A DNA stretch of 64,000 bases from Monarcha castaneiventris obscurior. Lineage: Eukaryota; Chordata; Aves; Passeriformes; Monarchidae. Every line of letters starts with the position of its first letter. Within the stretch, counting starts at the first letter, position 1. Made by a program: the position numbers and the translations under genes. The notes beneath the pieces are model-generated. The model was not told the DNA's origin. It worked only from the letters and a program-made list of their open reading frames with translations, and did not search any database. The DNA lies in assembly GCA_026261815.1 (NCBI GenBank), contig JAMPIT010000699.1, positions 558,001 through 622,000 on the forward strand. Direction: 5' to 3'. Below, piece after piece: positions 52,750 to 63,449 of this stretch.

Positions 52750-53690
52750 CATAAAATGATCAAATCCTTAAATGGCTTGGCTTAGAAGGGACCCTAAAGA
52801 TCATCTGGTTCCAACCTGAACAACCTCCCAGCTGACCAGGTTGCTCCGGACCCTGTCCAACCTGGCCTTGGATGTTCCCAGGGATGGGGCATCCACAGCG
52901 TCTGTGCACAGCCTGTCGCCCTGGTTTTCACAGTGCTCCATGTTTTTACTCTTGTAGTAGAAGTTCTCATGCACTTTCTATAAACATAGCTCTTGTTTTC
53001 CTAACCGGCTAAGGATGTTTACTAAACTTTTACATTGTTGTTCATTCTTTCTCCAAGGCAGAGAAAGGTGATAGACTGTGTTCCTACCCTGTAAAATGCT
53101 AGAGGTGTTAACCTCATCCACCAATGTATGATTGTCTTAGAAGAGGTATAAAAGTGTGAGAATAAAGGTAGGAGGCCCTTTTGGCCTCTGCTCTGTGGTC
53201 CTGACAACCTGCTGCCTAGCCTGCTGTTTCAGTCCGCGTGTTCGTGTCCGAAACTGCGACACACAGCCTGTGCCAGGGACCACCACCCTCACAGTAAAGA
53301 ACTTCTTCCCATCATCAAATCTATTCCAACTCTCTTTCATTTTGATCCCATTACTCCTTGTCCTGTCACTACAGTTCCTGAGGAAGAGTCGCTCTCCCAC
53401 TTCCCTGTAGTCCCTTCACACACTGGGAAGGTGCTCTGAGGTCTCCACACAACCTTCTCTTCTCCAGCCTCAGCAGCCCCAACTTTCTCAGCCTTTCCCC
53501 ACAAGGGAGGTGCTCCAGTGCCCTCAGCAACTTCATGGCCCCCTCTGGCACTCAGCAGCTTCCCTGGAACAACAGGGGCATCAGCCATGGGGGTGTCCAA
53601 CAACCCATGGAAGGCACTGGCCTTGGGATTCCCTGGGAGCTCTGCAGTTCCCAAAGTTACAGAGAGAGGAGGAGAACGTGAACAGCAGCA
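52750..53690 (-). mobile_element. CR1 LINE 3' end, split by a solo LTR
   Basis: Left part 52750-52913 carries the CR1 3' end in reverse complement ('GAAGGGACCCTAAAGATCATC', then 'CCAACCTGGCCTTGG'). Right part 53262-53690 continues with 'CACCCTCACAGTAAAGAACTTC' and 'CCTTGTCCTGTCAC'. The two halves are separated by the LTR at 52914-53261. Confidence 0.8.
52914..53261 (+). mobile_element. Solo LTR inside CR1
   Basis: 348 bp with 6-bp terminal inverted repeats (TGTCGC...GCGACA). A GGTATAAAAG promoter element lies near 53146 and AATAAAGG at about 53161. Flanked by a 7-bp direct repeat CACAGCC (52907-52913 and 53262-53268); part of that match could be chance. Inserted after the CR1 copy had settled. 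Confidence 0.75.
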
Positions 53691-54725
53691 GTGCAGGGAG
53701 CCTGTATCACAAAGAAGGAAAGCTGATGATCCTGGGTGCCTGTGCAGTGCTTGTGGAGGGTTTAATGGTGCCCCTGGTGTCTCTTCCAGGGCTGTGGGGA
53801 TGTTTCTGCTGGAGGAAGTCCAGAGAAACATTTCTGATCACCGATGCATAGAAAATGATCTTTGGTAGAGGCAGAGGTTGAATTTTCTTGGGAAGGAGAT
53901 GGTTCAGTTTCTGGAAAGGGCAGCTGAGCAAACTGCTGCCGATGTTGGTGTTCCTGGGGGTGCTGGCACAGCCTCCTGGACTGGGGGTCCCTGTGCACAG
54001 GGGTCCCACTGGTGCCAGTCCCAGCACTGGGCCCTGCTCGTGCTCCTGGGCTGGGGCAGAGCGGTGCCCCCGAGAGCAAAGCTGTCACCAGCAGAGAGGG
54101 GTTGGCCATGAGTGGCCCCTGCAGCGATGCCCCCAAAGCCTGCTCAGTGACTCCTGCTCAGGGCATGGAGATGCTCTTTAGCTTCACAGTGCCTCAGCAG
54201 CTGCATTTTCCTTTTGTTCTGTGCAAGGGTGGTGGTGGCCCAGATAAACACTTCTTGAACCAACAAGAACGGTGTAAAGATCAACAGGACGTGTTTTTTA
54301 GAATTTCTGTGTAATTTCTGTGTGGATTTACCCTTGCCCTGACTCTGTGTACGGTGCTCACCAGACCTTCAGCTGAAATCTCCGGGTTAAAGCTTGTAAG
54401 CCCTTAGCAAGGATTCAGTGGCACAGGGGTGCTTTCTGTATTGCAACAGGAAATTCCAAGGTATCAATTAATCAGCTGTTTTTATTGTGGTAGGACTGGA
54501 GATTTGGGGTCAGCAGGCTGATTGCAGAGCCCTTGATTGTCAGGGTGAGCTGTCTGCAAACCCCACGCAGAATACAGCACTCAGACCAACCTTTTCTTGA
54601 GCATGGTGGGTTTTTTCATTCCTTTCCTCCTGCCCTTAGCCATTGCTCGAATGTCACAGTGAAAATAGAACAGAGGCAGTTGTTCACTCACAACATGTTC
54701 TGGTTTGTTTTGTTTCTTCTGCAAG
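53691..54725. other. No intact gene; other half of the inverted duplication
   Basis: 53940-54165 mirrors 44340-44560. The rest is unique sequence. An intron of the host gene with an exon at 54726 may cover the right part. Confidence 0.4.
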
Positions 54726-54822
54726 GCTGGGCAAGGTCGATGTCGATGCAAATTCATTCCCATCTGAGGAGCTCAAAAAGGCCTTGGCTAAAATGAAGGA
54801 AAGCGAGAAGGCAGAAAGGAAG
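54726..54822 (+). CDS. Candidate host exon
   Basis: A 97-nt exon between TTTCTTCTGCAAG and a strong GTGAGT donor. In one frame it reads LGKVDVDANSFPSEELKKAL, then AKMKESEKAERK, a charged, helix-forming segment. The other frames have stops. I do not recognise the protein and see no partner exon, so it could also be a processed or duplicated fragment. Confidence 0.4.
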
Positions 54823-55730
54823 GTGAGTTCCTGTTTCTAAAGCAATGCACAGTGCAGGGCTGTGAACACACCCTGTTACACCCTGCAGGAACACAATGGT
54901 TAAAATGACTGCTTGGAAAACACTATGCAAACCAATCTTGTGGTGAATATGGACCTAAAATCCCTCTGCTCACCTGTTAGTGATATTGTTCCCTAGCTTT
55001 TCTGTACGAGTCAATGATTCTGTGAATGGTTTGGGTTGGAAAGGACCTTAAAGCCCATCCATGCCACGCCCTGCCATGGGCAGGGACATCTTCCACTATC
55101 CCAGGTTGCTCCAAGCCCCATCCAACCTGGCCTTGGGCACTTCCCAGGGCTGGGGCAGCCACAGCTGCTCTGAACAATGTAATTTATCTGTTCCACTGCT
55201 GCTCAACTCACAAAAAAGTCTGCAGGCCCCAAAGGGGGCTGGATTGCAGCCGATGGTATTTACAAAGGCAGTTACATTCCCTTTCACTGCCCTCCTTGCT
55301 TTCTGTTTCCAACCTCATGCCCTGCAAGCAAAACCCAAATGGCCACGGTGAAGCACGGGCTGAAGTTTCCTTACACAAGCTCCAAGTGGTCCATTTAGTT
55401 ACAAACAACCCTCAACCCACAGTAAATAGGTAGGATGAAGTGTGACTCAGCAGGTGCATCACAGCCCCTTTCCCCTCTCCTCCTCAGCAGCATTTCCTTA
55501 ATCCTCTCTCCTCCTGCTGCCTTGGTGTTGGCTCAGTCAAAGGAAAACTGAAAGAGGAGTCAAGGCTCTGAAGTTTTGCTGCCACAGAAAGGCTTTTTCT
55601 CCCCTTATGTGGCAGCGGGGCATGATTTCGTTTGCCATGCGATTATTTCCATAGCAGCATTGCAGATTGATTGCAGGGCTGCAGGAAAGGGCTGCTGGAA
55701 ATGAGGATCATTGAAATGCAAAAATTAGTG
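54823..55730. other. Intronic or intergenic, with CR1
   Basis: Contains the CR1 tail listed separately (55010-55180). Otherwise no feature seen. Confidence 0.4.
55010..55180 (-). mobile_element. CR1 LINE 3' end
   Basis: Reverse complement of the CR1 tail: 'GGTTGGAAAGGACCTTAAAG', 'GCCATGGGCAGGGACATC' and 'CCAACCTGGCCTTGGGCAC'. Truncated at about 170 bp. Confidence 0.9.
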
Positions 55731-55826
55731 ATACTCTATTAGGTGAAAATAAGCCATATTTTAAAATCCCCTGTTATGATACTCTATTAGGTGAAAATAA
55801 GCCATATTTTAAAATCCCCTGTTAGA
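55731..55826. repeat. Perfect 2 x 48-bp tandem duplication
   Basis: Two directly adjacent units starting ATACTCTATTAGGTG at 55731 and 55779, apparently identical except for the final base. Indicates a very recent duplication or an assembly artefact. Confidence 0.95.
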
Positions 55827-56554
55827 AGAGCCTTTGTCCCAGCAACGGGGCTAAAAGCAGCTACATCTAAGGGACCTAAAGTATTCCATCTGCAGTCACT
55901 GCTGTGGAGAGCAAATCTAGCCTTGAAGGATCTGTGTCAGAGGAAATGGAGTTACACTGAGCGTGTGCCCTCTGTGTGCGGCAAAGGCAGCTCGGGTGCT
56001 CGGGCTGGGCGTGGTGCTGGCTGTGGTACCTGTGATAATTAATCAGTGCATGGACGGAGCTTTCACCTCCATGGCTCACTTGGTTTTCCCCTGTTTTTTT
56101 CCCTCCTGTCCTTGGGGCAGCCCAGCTCCAGCCTGGCCTCTCTGCTTCTTGTGTCCCTGCAGCAGCACACAGAGCACAGAAGGAAAGGCTCGTGGGCTGG
56201 GATCGGGGCAGGGACAGGGCACTCACTGCTCACTGGCAGGGGCACAGGACACCCAAGCTGGGGAAATTAATGCCATTTATTTCCAAACCAATCACACTAG
56301 GAGAAGGAGAACTAAAATAAATCCTAAAAAACACCTTCCCCAGCCCTCCCTCCTTCCCGGGCTCCCAGGCTCTGCCCGCAGTCCCTCCTCTGCCCTCCCT
56401 GCACGGGAATCTTGTCACCAGCCATGAACTTGGCTTTTGCCTCATCCCGGGATCTCTTCCCGGAGAGGAAGAACTTTCCCCGGCAGAGATTCCGGCTGTG
56501 ACGGCCTTTGAGGCTCAGGGTGTTTCTCCTGCAGCTCCTCGGAGTTCTCTTGCC
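55827..56554. other. No gene supported; LTR fragment at 56255-56350
   Basis: 56255-56350 in reverse complement resembles the ERVL-type LTR stretch around its AATAAA, and matches 23270-23330. A hydrophobic frame near 55990-56100 (LGLGVVLAVVPVIINQ) lacks context and is not called. Confidence 0.4.
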
Positions 56555-57030
56555 GTGGTGGCTCTCCTGCGCCACAGAACTCTGCCGGCTGCAGCTTTGC
56601 AAACGCCAGGTCGAGCTCTGGATGTTGGTGCACAATTTGCTCGAGGTCCTCGGGGGCTGCATCCGATCCATTGTTCTTGTCTGCCCCCTGGGCACGGAGC
56701 CCATGGATCCGCTGGCCCCTGGGCAGGGCCTGGCACAGGAGGTGGAACCTGGGTCCTGCTGCAGCGGCGCCGGGGCAGCTCCAGGACTCGCTGTGGCCGC
56801 TGTGGCAGCCGCAGCACAACCCGTTCCCAGGGAGGAGCCGAGGGCTCCGTGGGGCTCTGCAGGACCTCGGCCCTGGGGCTCGTCTGCATCAGCCCGGGCA
56901 GCCGGGCTGCACTTGGCTTCCTTTGTGTCTCTGCTCGCCCTGGGCCAGCAGCTGCCCAGCGCCGAGGGGACAGCAACGGGACCGGGGCAGCTTGGGGCGA
57001 GCTTCAGTGTCTGTGCCCGGGAGAAATCCC
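56555..57030. repeat. Duplicated GC-rich segment D, copy 2
   Basis: Near-identical to 13085-13570, but here continues further left (to about 56500) and lacks the CTG run on the right. Confidence 0.8.
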
Positions 57031-57049
57031 AAGTCTCGGTGCTCCCGCT

Positions 57050-57670
57050 CCTGGGATCCCCCAGCCCTCTCTGCGTTCCCCCCTCCCGGCTCTCCAGGCT
57101 CCCCAGAGGAGCCCCAAGGGCTGCAAGTGCCCAGCCAGGGTCCCCAGCAAGGCCCAGTTTGGATGTGCAGCCCCCAGTGTTCCCAGTTTCCCGCTCTATT
57201 TCCCCGGGCCGGGTTCCTCCGCCCCCAGCGGGTGGGAGCAGCCGAGAGCCCCGCGCTGCCCATCCCGACCTGTCCTGGCTCCATCCCCGCTGCTCCTGCG
57301 GGCTGCGAGGAGGAGGAGGAGGAAGGAGGAGGAGGAGGAAGGAGGGGATTGGGAAGGGGCCGGAAGAGGAGGAGGAGGCAGGAAGAGGCGGAGCGGCAGC
57401 GGGAAGAGAGGAGGAGAGGGGGAGCCGCGCGGATCCAGCGCTCCCTGAACTCGCAGCCCGCCGGGACCATCGCCCCCCATCCCACAGGTGCCCGGGGAGG
57501 GGGAGCTCGCCCCAAATGTCCCGGGAGGTCCCTGGGTTTGGGGTTCTTTGGGGGGGATGTTTGGAGCTTGCGGGGCTGCAAAGCCGAGCCGCAGATGCCC
57601 CTCGGGGGCACATCGGGGGTCCCCGGGAGGTGTTTTTGGGGGGTCCCGGTGGCGGTGCCGGCAGAGCCCC
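57050..57670 (+). repeat. Promoter-like module P, copy 2
   Basis: Contains 'CTCCTGGGATCCCCCAGCCC', a GGAGGAGGA tract (57308-57420), 'CATCGCCCCCCATCCCACAG' and the GGGGAGCTCGCCC stretch. No zinc-finger gene follows directly; a minisatellite does, then copy 3. Confidence 0.7.
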
Positions 57671-57980
57671 GGCGGGGGGCGGGGGGATGCGGGTCCCCCC
57701 GCGGTGGGAGTTGGGCTTCCCAGGCCGGGCCCTCCGAGCTGTGCCGGGGCCCCGTGGGGACCGCGCGGGGCCGGCGGGGGCAGGGGGACACCGGTTTTGG
57801 GGAGCCCCGGGAGCCGCGGCTTCCCTAAGCGGGACCCCAGAGAGAGGAGAGCCCTAGAAGCCCAAAGCGGGGAGCCCGAGAGGGGGGAGCCCTGGGATTG
57901 CCGGGACCCCGGCGAGGGGGTCTGGGAGCTGGAGGGGCGGCATGGCCAGGAAAGGGGCTCGGGGGTCCCGGGGCTGGGAA
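57671..57980. other. GC-rich module tail; no gene seen
   Basis: Resembles the sequence after modules 1 and 3 (repeated 'GGGGAGCCC' motifs). Open frames in several directions reflect composition. Confidence 0.45.
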
Positions 57981-60400
57981 AGGGGCTCGGGGGTCCGGGG
58001 CCGGGAATGGCTGCTCCCAGTATGAGCCCAGTTTTCCCCCCCATCCGAGTGATTCCAGTTTCCTCATCACTCCCAGTATGAGCTCAGTCAGTCCCAGTAT
58101 GATCCTGGTCACTTCCCCTTCACTCCCTGCAGGATCCCTGTTGCTCCCAGTATGAACCCAGTCACTCCCAGTTATTCCCCATTATGATGCACTGTGCCCC
58201 CAGCATGGTCCCAGTTGCTCCCAGTTCCTCCCACTTTCATCCAATGTGTTCCCAGTTCTCCCAGTTTCCCCTAGCGTAGTCCCAGTCACTCCCAGTATGA
58301 TGCCAGTCTCTCCCAGCAGGGCCCCAGTCACTCACACTTGCCCCCAGTTTCCCCCAGCGTGGTCCCAGTTCCCCCAGCACGTTCCCAGTCACTCCCAGTC
58401 TGGTCCCAGTCCCCACCCGCATGGTCTCAGACATTCCCAGTATATCCCAGTTGCCCTGAACATTCTCACAGTCATTCCCAGGCACTCCCAGTTACCTCAG
58501 CATGGTTCAGTTGCCCCCAGTTTTATCCCAGTCACTGCCAGTACGTCCCAGTTGTCACCAGCATGCATCCTATCATTCCCAGTTGCTCCCAGTGCATTCC
58601 CAGTAGGCTCTCAGCATGGGCCTGGTAGCTCCCAGTAACCCCCAGTTGGGGTCCATTGACACCCACTATAATCCCAGTATGATCCGAGTCACTCCCAGTA
58701 TGATGCCAGTGGCCCCCAGGGTGATCCCAGTTGCTCCCTGTCAATGCCAGCATGACCCCAGTAGCCTCCAGTATGATCCCCGTGACTCCCAGTCTCTCCC
58801 AGTATATCCCAGTCACCCCCAGCATGCTCCCAGTCACTCCCACTTCTTTCCAGTTGCTTTCAGCATGATTCCACATGCTGAAAGCAACTGGGAAGCACAC
58901 AGCTGCTCCCAGTCAATCCCAGTATGATTCCAGTCACCCTCAGTGTGATCCCAGTGTCACCTAGCTGCTCCCACTGTGATTCCAGTATCATCCCATTTGC
59001 CCCTAGAATAGTTGCAGGCCCTCTCAGCATGGTGCCAGTCATTCCCAGTTGCCCCCAGCATAGATTCAGTTTCCCCAAGCGTGGTCCCAGTTGTCCCCAG
59101 CACGATCCCAGCTGTTCCCAGTGTGGTTCCAGTCATCCCAGTATGGTTATAGACACTCCCAGTATATCCCAGTTGCCCCAGTAAGGTTCTAGTTATCTCA
59201 GAATGATCCCCGTCTTTCCCAGTTGCCTCCAGCATGATCCCAGTTTCTGTCAGTTGCCCAAAGTGGGGTCCCAGTTGCTCCCAGTTTGATGCCAGTTGCC
59301 CCAGTTGTGATCTCAGTCCCCTCAGTCCCAGCATGGCTCCAGTACCTTCCAGTTGATCCCAGCTGCTCCCATTGTGTGCACATTTTCCTCCCAGCATGGG
59401 CCCAGGAGCTCCCAGTAACCCCCAGTCAGGTTCCATTCACACCCACTGTAATCCCAGTGGCTTCCAGGATGATCCCAGTAGGACCCGTAGTCACTGCCAG
59501 TATGGTTCCAGTCCCTTCCAGTATGATCCCAGTTGCACCCAGTCCCCCCCAGTATGACCCCAGTCACTCCCAGATACTCCCAGGATTATTCCAGCCATGC
59601 CCAGAGTGACTCCCTGTCACTCCCAGTGTGGTCTCTGCTGCTCCCAGTCACCTCCAACATGGTTCCAGTCATGGCCAGCACCTTTCCAGTCACTCCCAGT
59701 CTGGTTCCAGTAGGATCCCCGTCATTCTCAGATACTCCCAGTACTATTCCAGTCACTCCCAGTATGATGCCAGGCAGTTCCATTAGGATCCCAGTATGAC
59801 CCTGGCATGGGCACAGCTGCTCCCATTATCATCCAACGTGGTTCCAGTTGCTCCCATTTACCCCCACTGTGGTTTCAGTCTCTCCCAGAATACCCCAGTT
59901 TCCCCCAGCATGTTCCCAGTCACTCCCAGTTGTCCTGAGTTGCTTCCGGTCTGATCCCAGTTGCTCACAGCCACTCCCAGTCACCCTCAGTGCAGTCCCA
60001 GTTGCTCCAGGTGTGATCCAGTAGGATCCCAGTTACCAACAGCGTGGTTCCAGTTGCTCCCTGTTCCTTCCTGTGTGATCCCAGTTGCACCCAGTTGCCC
60101 TTAGTATAGGCCCAGTAACTCCCCATATGATCCCAGTCCCTCCCAGTTGTGTCCCAGTCATGGCCAGTTGCCCCCAGTGTAGACCCAGTCACTGCCACTC
60201 ACTCCCAGTTGCCCCCAGCATGGTCCCATTTCTCCCCAGCATGGTCCTGACTGTTCCCAGTGTGGTTCCAGTCAATCCCAGTATGGCCACTGACACTCCC
60301 AGTATATCCCAGTGTCCCTCAGCATGCTTGTAGTCATTCCCAGTCACTCCCAGTTACCCCAGTAAGGTTCCAGTTCCCCCAGTACAAACCAGTCACTGCC
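57981..60400. repeat. CCCAGT minisatellite, 2.4 kb
   Basis: Highly irregular short units sharing TCCCAGT followed by variants such as CACTCCCAGTATGATCCCAG and TGCCCCCAGCATGGTCCCAG. It separates module P copies 2 and 3, and the homologous ZNF-1 locus lacks it at this position. A short reverse-oriented relative lies at 19640-19965. Confidence 0.95.
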
Positions 60401-60404
60401 AGTG

Positions 60405-61100
60405 ATGCCACTCCTGGGATCCCCCAGCCCTCTGTGCGTTCCCCCCTCCCGGCTCTCCAGGCTGCCGAGAGGAGCCCCAAGGGCTGCAAGTGCCCAGCCA
60501 GGGTCCCCAGCAAGGCCCAGTTTGGATGTGCAGCCCCCAGTGTTCCCAGTTTCCCTCTCCTTTTCCCCGGGCCGGGTTCCCTCGCCCCCAGTGGGTGGGA
60601 GCAGCCGAGAGCCCCGCGCTGCCCATCCCGACCTGTCCCGGCTCCATCCCCGCTGCTCCCGCGGGCTGCGAGGGCTTCGGGAACGGGGGACCCAGGGTGT
60701 GGCTGGTGCTGGGGGGAGGAGGAGGAGGGATGGGAGAGGAGGGATGAAGAAGGAGCAGGAGAAGGGATGGGAGTAGGGGAAGGAGGTGGGGTTAGGGAGG
60801 AGAAGGAGGAGGAGGGATGGAAGAAGAGGAGCAGGAGGAAGAGGAAGCGGAGGGACAAAGGAGGATGAAGACAAGAAAAAGGAAGAAGGAGGTCAAGCAC
60901 TCCCTGAATTCGCAGCCTCCCACCTGTGGGAGCATCGCCCCCCATCCCGCAGGTGCCCAGGGAAGGGGAGCTCGGCCCAGATATCCTGGGGTTCCCTGGG
61001 TTGGGTTTCTGGGGGAAATGTTTGGAGAATGAAGGACTCCAAAGCTGAGCAGAAAATTCCCCTTGAGGGGACATTGGGGGTCCCCAGGAGGTGTTTTTTG
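60405..61100 (+). repeat. Promoter-like module P, copy 3 (upstream of ZNF-2)
   Basis: Starts with the same 'CTCCTGGGATCCCCCAGCCC' as copy 2; GGA-rich tract at 60715-60890; 'CATCGCCCCCCATCCCGCAG' at about 60930. Followed by about 500 bp homologous to 16300-16860 and then ZNF-2. Confidence 0.7.
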
Positions 61101-61790
61101 GTGGGTCTGCCTGGGTCAGGCACCACCAACTCCAGCCCAGAGCCAGGGGGCTGCGGGACCCCCCGGGAGAGCAGGAGGGGAGAACCTCAGGACCCCCAGA
61201 GTGGGGAGAGCAGAGAGGGGCAATACCGGGACCAGGGGAGCCCCGGCAGTCTGGAGGAGCGAACCCCTGTGACCCCCAGGAGCCCAAAGTGGGGAGCCCA
61301 GAGAGGGGGGAGCCCCGCCATTCGTGGGACCCTCAACAGCCTGGAGAGAGTGAGGGGGGAACTCTTTGGACCCCCTGCACCCCAAAGCAGAGAAAAAGGG
61401 GAGAAGGGACCCCTTAGACCCCCAAAATCCCCAGCATCCCTAAGTGGGGAGACAGAAGAGGGGGAACTTTTCAGATTCCTGGGACTCCCATCAGTCTGGG
61501 GAGGGCAGAGACCAAGTAGACAGGGGACCCCCAATACAAGTGTGACTCCAGCAGCTGGGACAGGGAGGGAACCCTGAACACCAAAGGGGAGAGACCAGGG
61601 ACAGGGAACTCCTGGGAGGCTTTTCAGGACTGAATCTTGGTGTTTGGGAGGTTTTTATGAACGGCCAGGTTTTACACAATGCCCAGTGGCTTCTAGAGTT
61701 GGACTTGGGTAGAGGGAACTTCAAACTCAACGTGCTCATCCCTTGATTTCCCCCCCAAAGCAGGATTTCCCATTCCCAACCCTTGGCTGG

Positions 61791-62951
61791 ATGGAGGAGG
61801 AGGCTGCGAGGAAGAGGAAGATGCCCCAGGACAGCCAGACAGGTGAGGAGGAAGTCAGTGCCCCTTTCCCCCTCTCTCCTGCTCCATCTCCCAGCCCAGC
61901 ATCGCCCCCGGCTGCAGGACAACCCCGCTGCTGATGCCGTCCTGCCGGGGACGGACTGGGGGGATCTCCTTCCCCTTCCCTGTGGCACGGAGGCAAATCC
62001 CATCCTCTCCTTGTCCTTCCTCCCCCAGACAAGGAGCTGAGGACGGAGCCCAGGGAGGACAAATCCCCGCAGCAGAACCTGGTGGAAGAGGCTGTTTTGA
62101 GCGGCTCCACAGGGCAGGAATCCAACGGGGAGGAAAAGCCCCAGAGATCTCGCAGGAGGAGGGGCTGCAAACCCAGCCCAGGGTGCTCTGAGGAGGAAAG
62201 ACCCACCCTGTGCCGGGAAGGCGGCCGGAGATCCAGCCAGAGCTCGGACCTGGTGGTTCATGAGCAGCTTCACGATGGGGAGAAGCCCCACACGTGTGGG
62301 GAATGTGGGAAGAGCTTCAGGTACAGCTCCAACCTGATCATCCACCAGAGGATCCACACAAGGGAGAGGCCCTACGAGTGTGGGGAATGTGGGAAGAGCT
62401 TCCGCCGCAGCTCCCACCTGCACCACCACCAGAGGATCCACACTGGGGAGAGGCCCTACGAGTGTGGGGAATGTGGGGAGTGGTTTCAGACCAATTCCAG
62501 TCTTCTCAAGCACCAGCAGATTCACACAGAGGAGAGGCCCTTCTGCTGCCCCGACTGCAGGAAGGGATTCAGGCGCAACTCCCACCTCGTCAGGCACCGA
62601 TGCATCCACACTGGGGAGAGGCCCTACGAGTGTGGGGAATGTGGGAAGAGCTTCAGCCAGAGCTCCAACCTGATCTATCACCAGAGGATCCACACTGGGG
62701 AGAGGCCCTACGAGTGTCCCGAGTGTGGGAAGAGGTTTCAGACTAGCTCCCATCTCCTCAAGCACGAGCGGATTCACACAGAGGAGAGGCCCTTCCGCTG
62801 CCCCGACTGCAGGAAGGGATTCAGGCGCAACTCCCAACTCGTCAGCCACCGGCGCATCCACACTGGGGAGAGGCCCTACGAGTGTCCCCAGTGTGGGAAG
62901 AGCTTCTCCTGCAGCTCTCACTTGACCAGACACCAACGGAGGCACTGGTAA
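61791..62951 (+). CDS. ZNF-2: C2H2 zinc-finger protein, eight fingers
   Basis: Paralogue of ZNF-1 with the same two-exon structure: exon 1 61791-61842 ([17 protein letters not shown]), donor GTGAGG, acceptor TCCCCCAG, exon 2 62029-62951. Spliced length is 324 residues in frame. It has eight C2H2 fingers; the first (helix YSSNLII) has no counterpart in ZNF-1. Remaining helices: [49 protein letters not shown]. Relative to ZNF-1, finger 7 has His-to-Gln at a likely base-contact position, finger 2 has Arg-to-His, and the last finger has Ser-to-Cys. No KRAB or SCAN domain. Upstream is module P copy 3; downstream are a fossil finger, a poly(A) signal and an MHC exon-2 fossil. Confidence 0.9.
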
Positions 62952-63032
62952 GGGCAGCCCTGAGAGTGCCCTGACTGCAGGAAGAGCTTTGTCCTCTGCT
63001 CCAACTTCATCCCCCATCAGAGGAACCACGTT
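62952..63032 (+). pseudogene. Fossil finger beyond the ZNF-2 stop
   Basis: In frame after TAA: a further TGA replaces the first aromatic/Glu region, then ECPDCRKSFVLCSNFIPHQ and RNH keep the C2H2 spacing. Homologous to the fossil after ZNF-1. Confidence 0.8.
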
Positions 63033-63346
63033 TGGCAGAGCCCTGCTGACCCACATTCCCCATGATCCAGGTTGGAAGGCCCCAGGCTGGTGCTCTCCAC
63101 GTCCTCCTGGATCCCTGTAGGCACCTGAGTGAAGGCAGGGGCAGAAACATCCATAGGGACTCAGATCAACACTGGAAATCCATTGGGAAGAGCCAATTTT
63201 TTAACTTTACACTCAAAAGAATTTCATCTGTTCTGTCCAATTGTTTCTTCTGGTGGCATCAAGCATCGCTGAATGATCTTGGAGGTCTTTTCAAACCTAA
63301 GTAATTTTTGTGTTAATGCTGTTGAAACAACCAAAATTGGGATAGA

Positions 63347-63352
63347 AATAAA
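63347..63352 (+). terminator. Poly(A) signal of ZNF-2
   Basis: AATAAA about 400 bp after the stop, in sequence conserved with the ZNF-1 3' region. Confidence 0.55.
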
Positions 63353-63449
63353 CAAATTAAACAAATTTATCTAAAGCTACACCATTTTCCTGGAATTTGC
63401 GAGTGAATTTGGGCTTCAGAAGAATATTTGGGAGGATTCAGGTGTGTGT

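Noticed and set aside
56324..57613. 429-codon minus-strand frame with cysteine-rich patches (receptor-like at first glance)
   Set aside because: Conserved only because the DNA segment is duplicated at 13.1 kb; there the frame is different. It also crosses a GGA tract and ends in an LTR fragment.
61491..63056. Long minus-strand open frame (about 520 codons) antisense to ZNF-2, and a similar one at 16985-18091
   Set aside because: It is the mirror of the zinc-finger repeats: the regular codon pattern of the fingers leaves the antisense frame open. Its translation is a repetitive Leu/Pro/Val pattern with no known domain.
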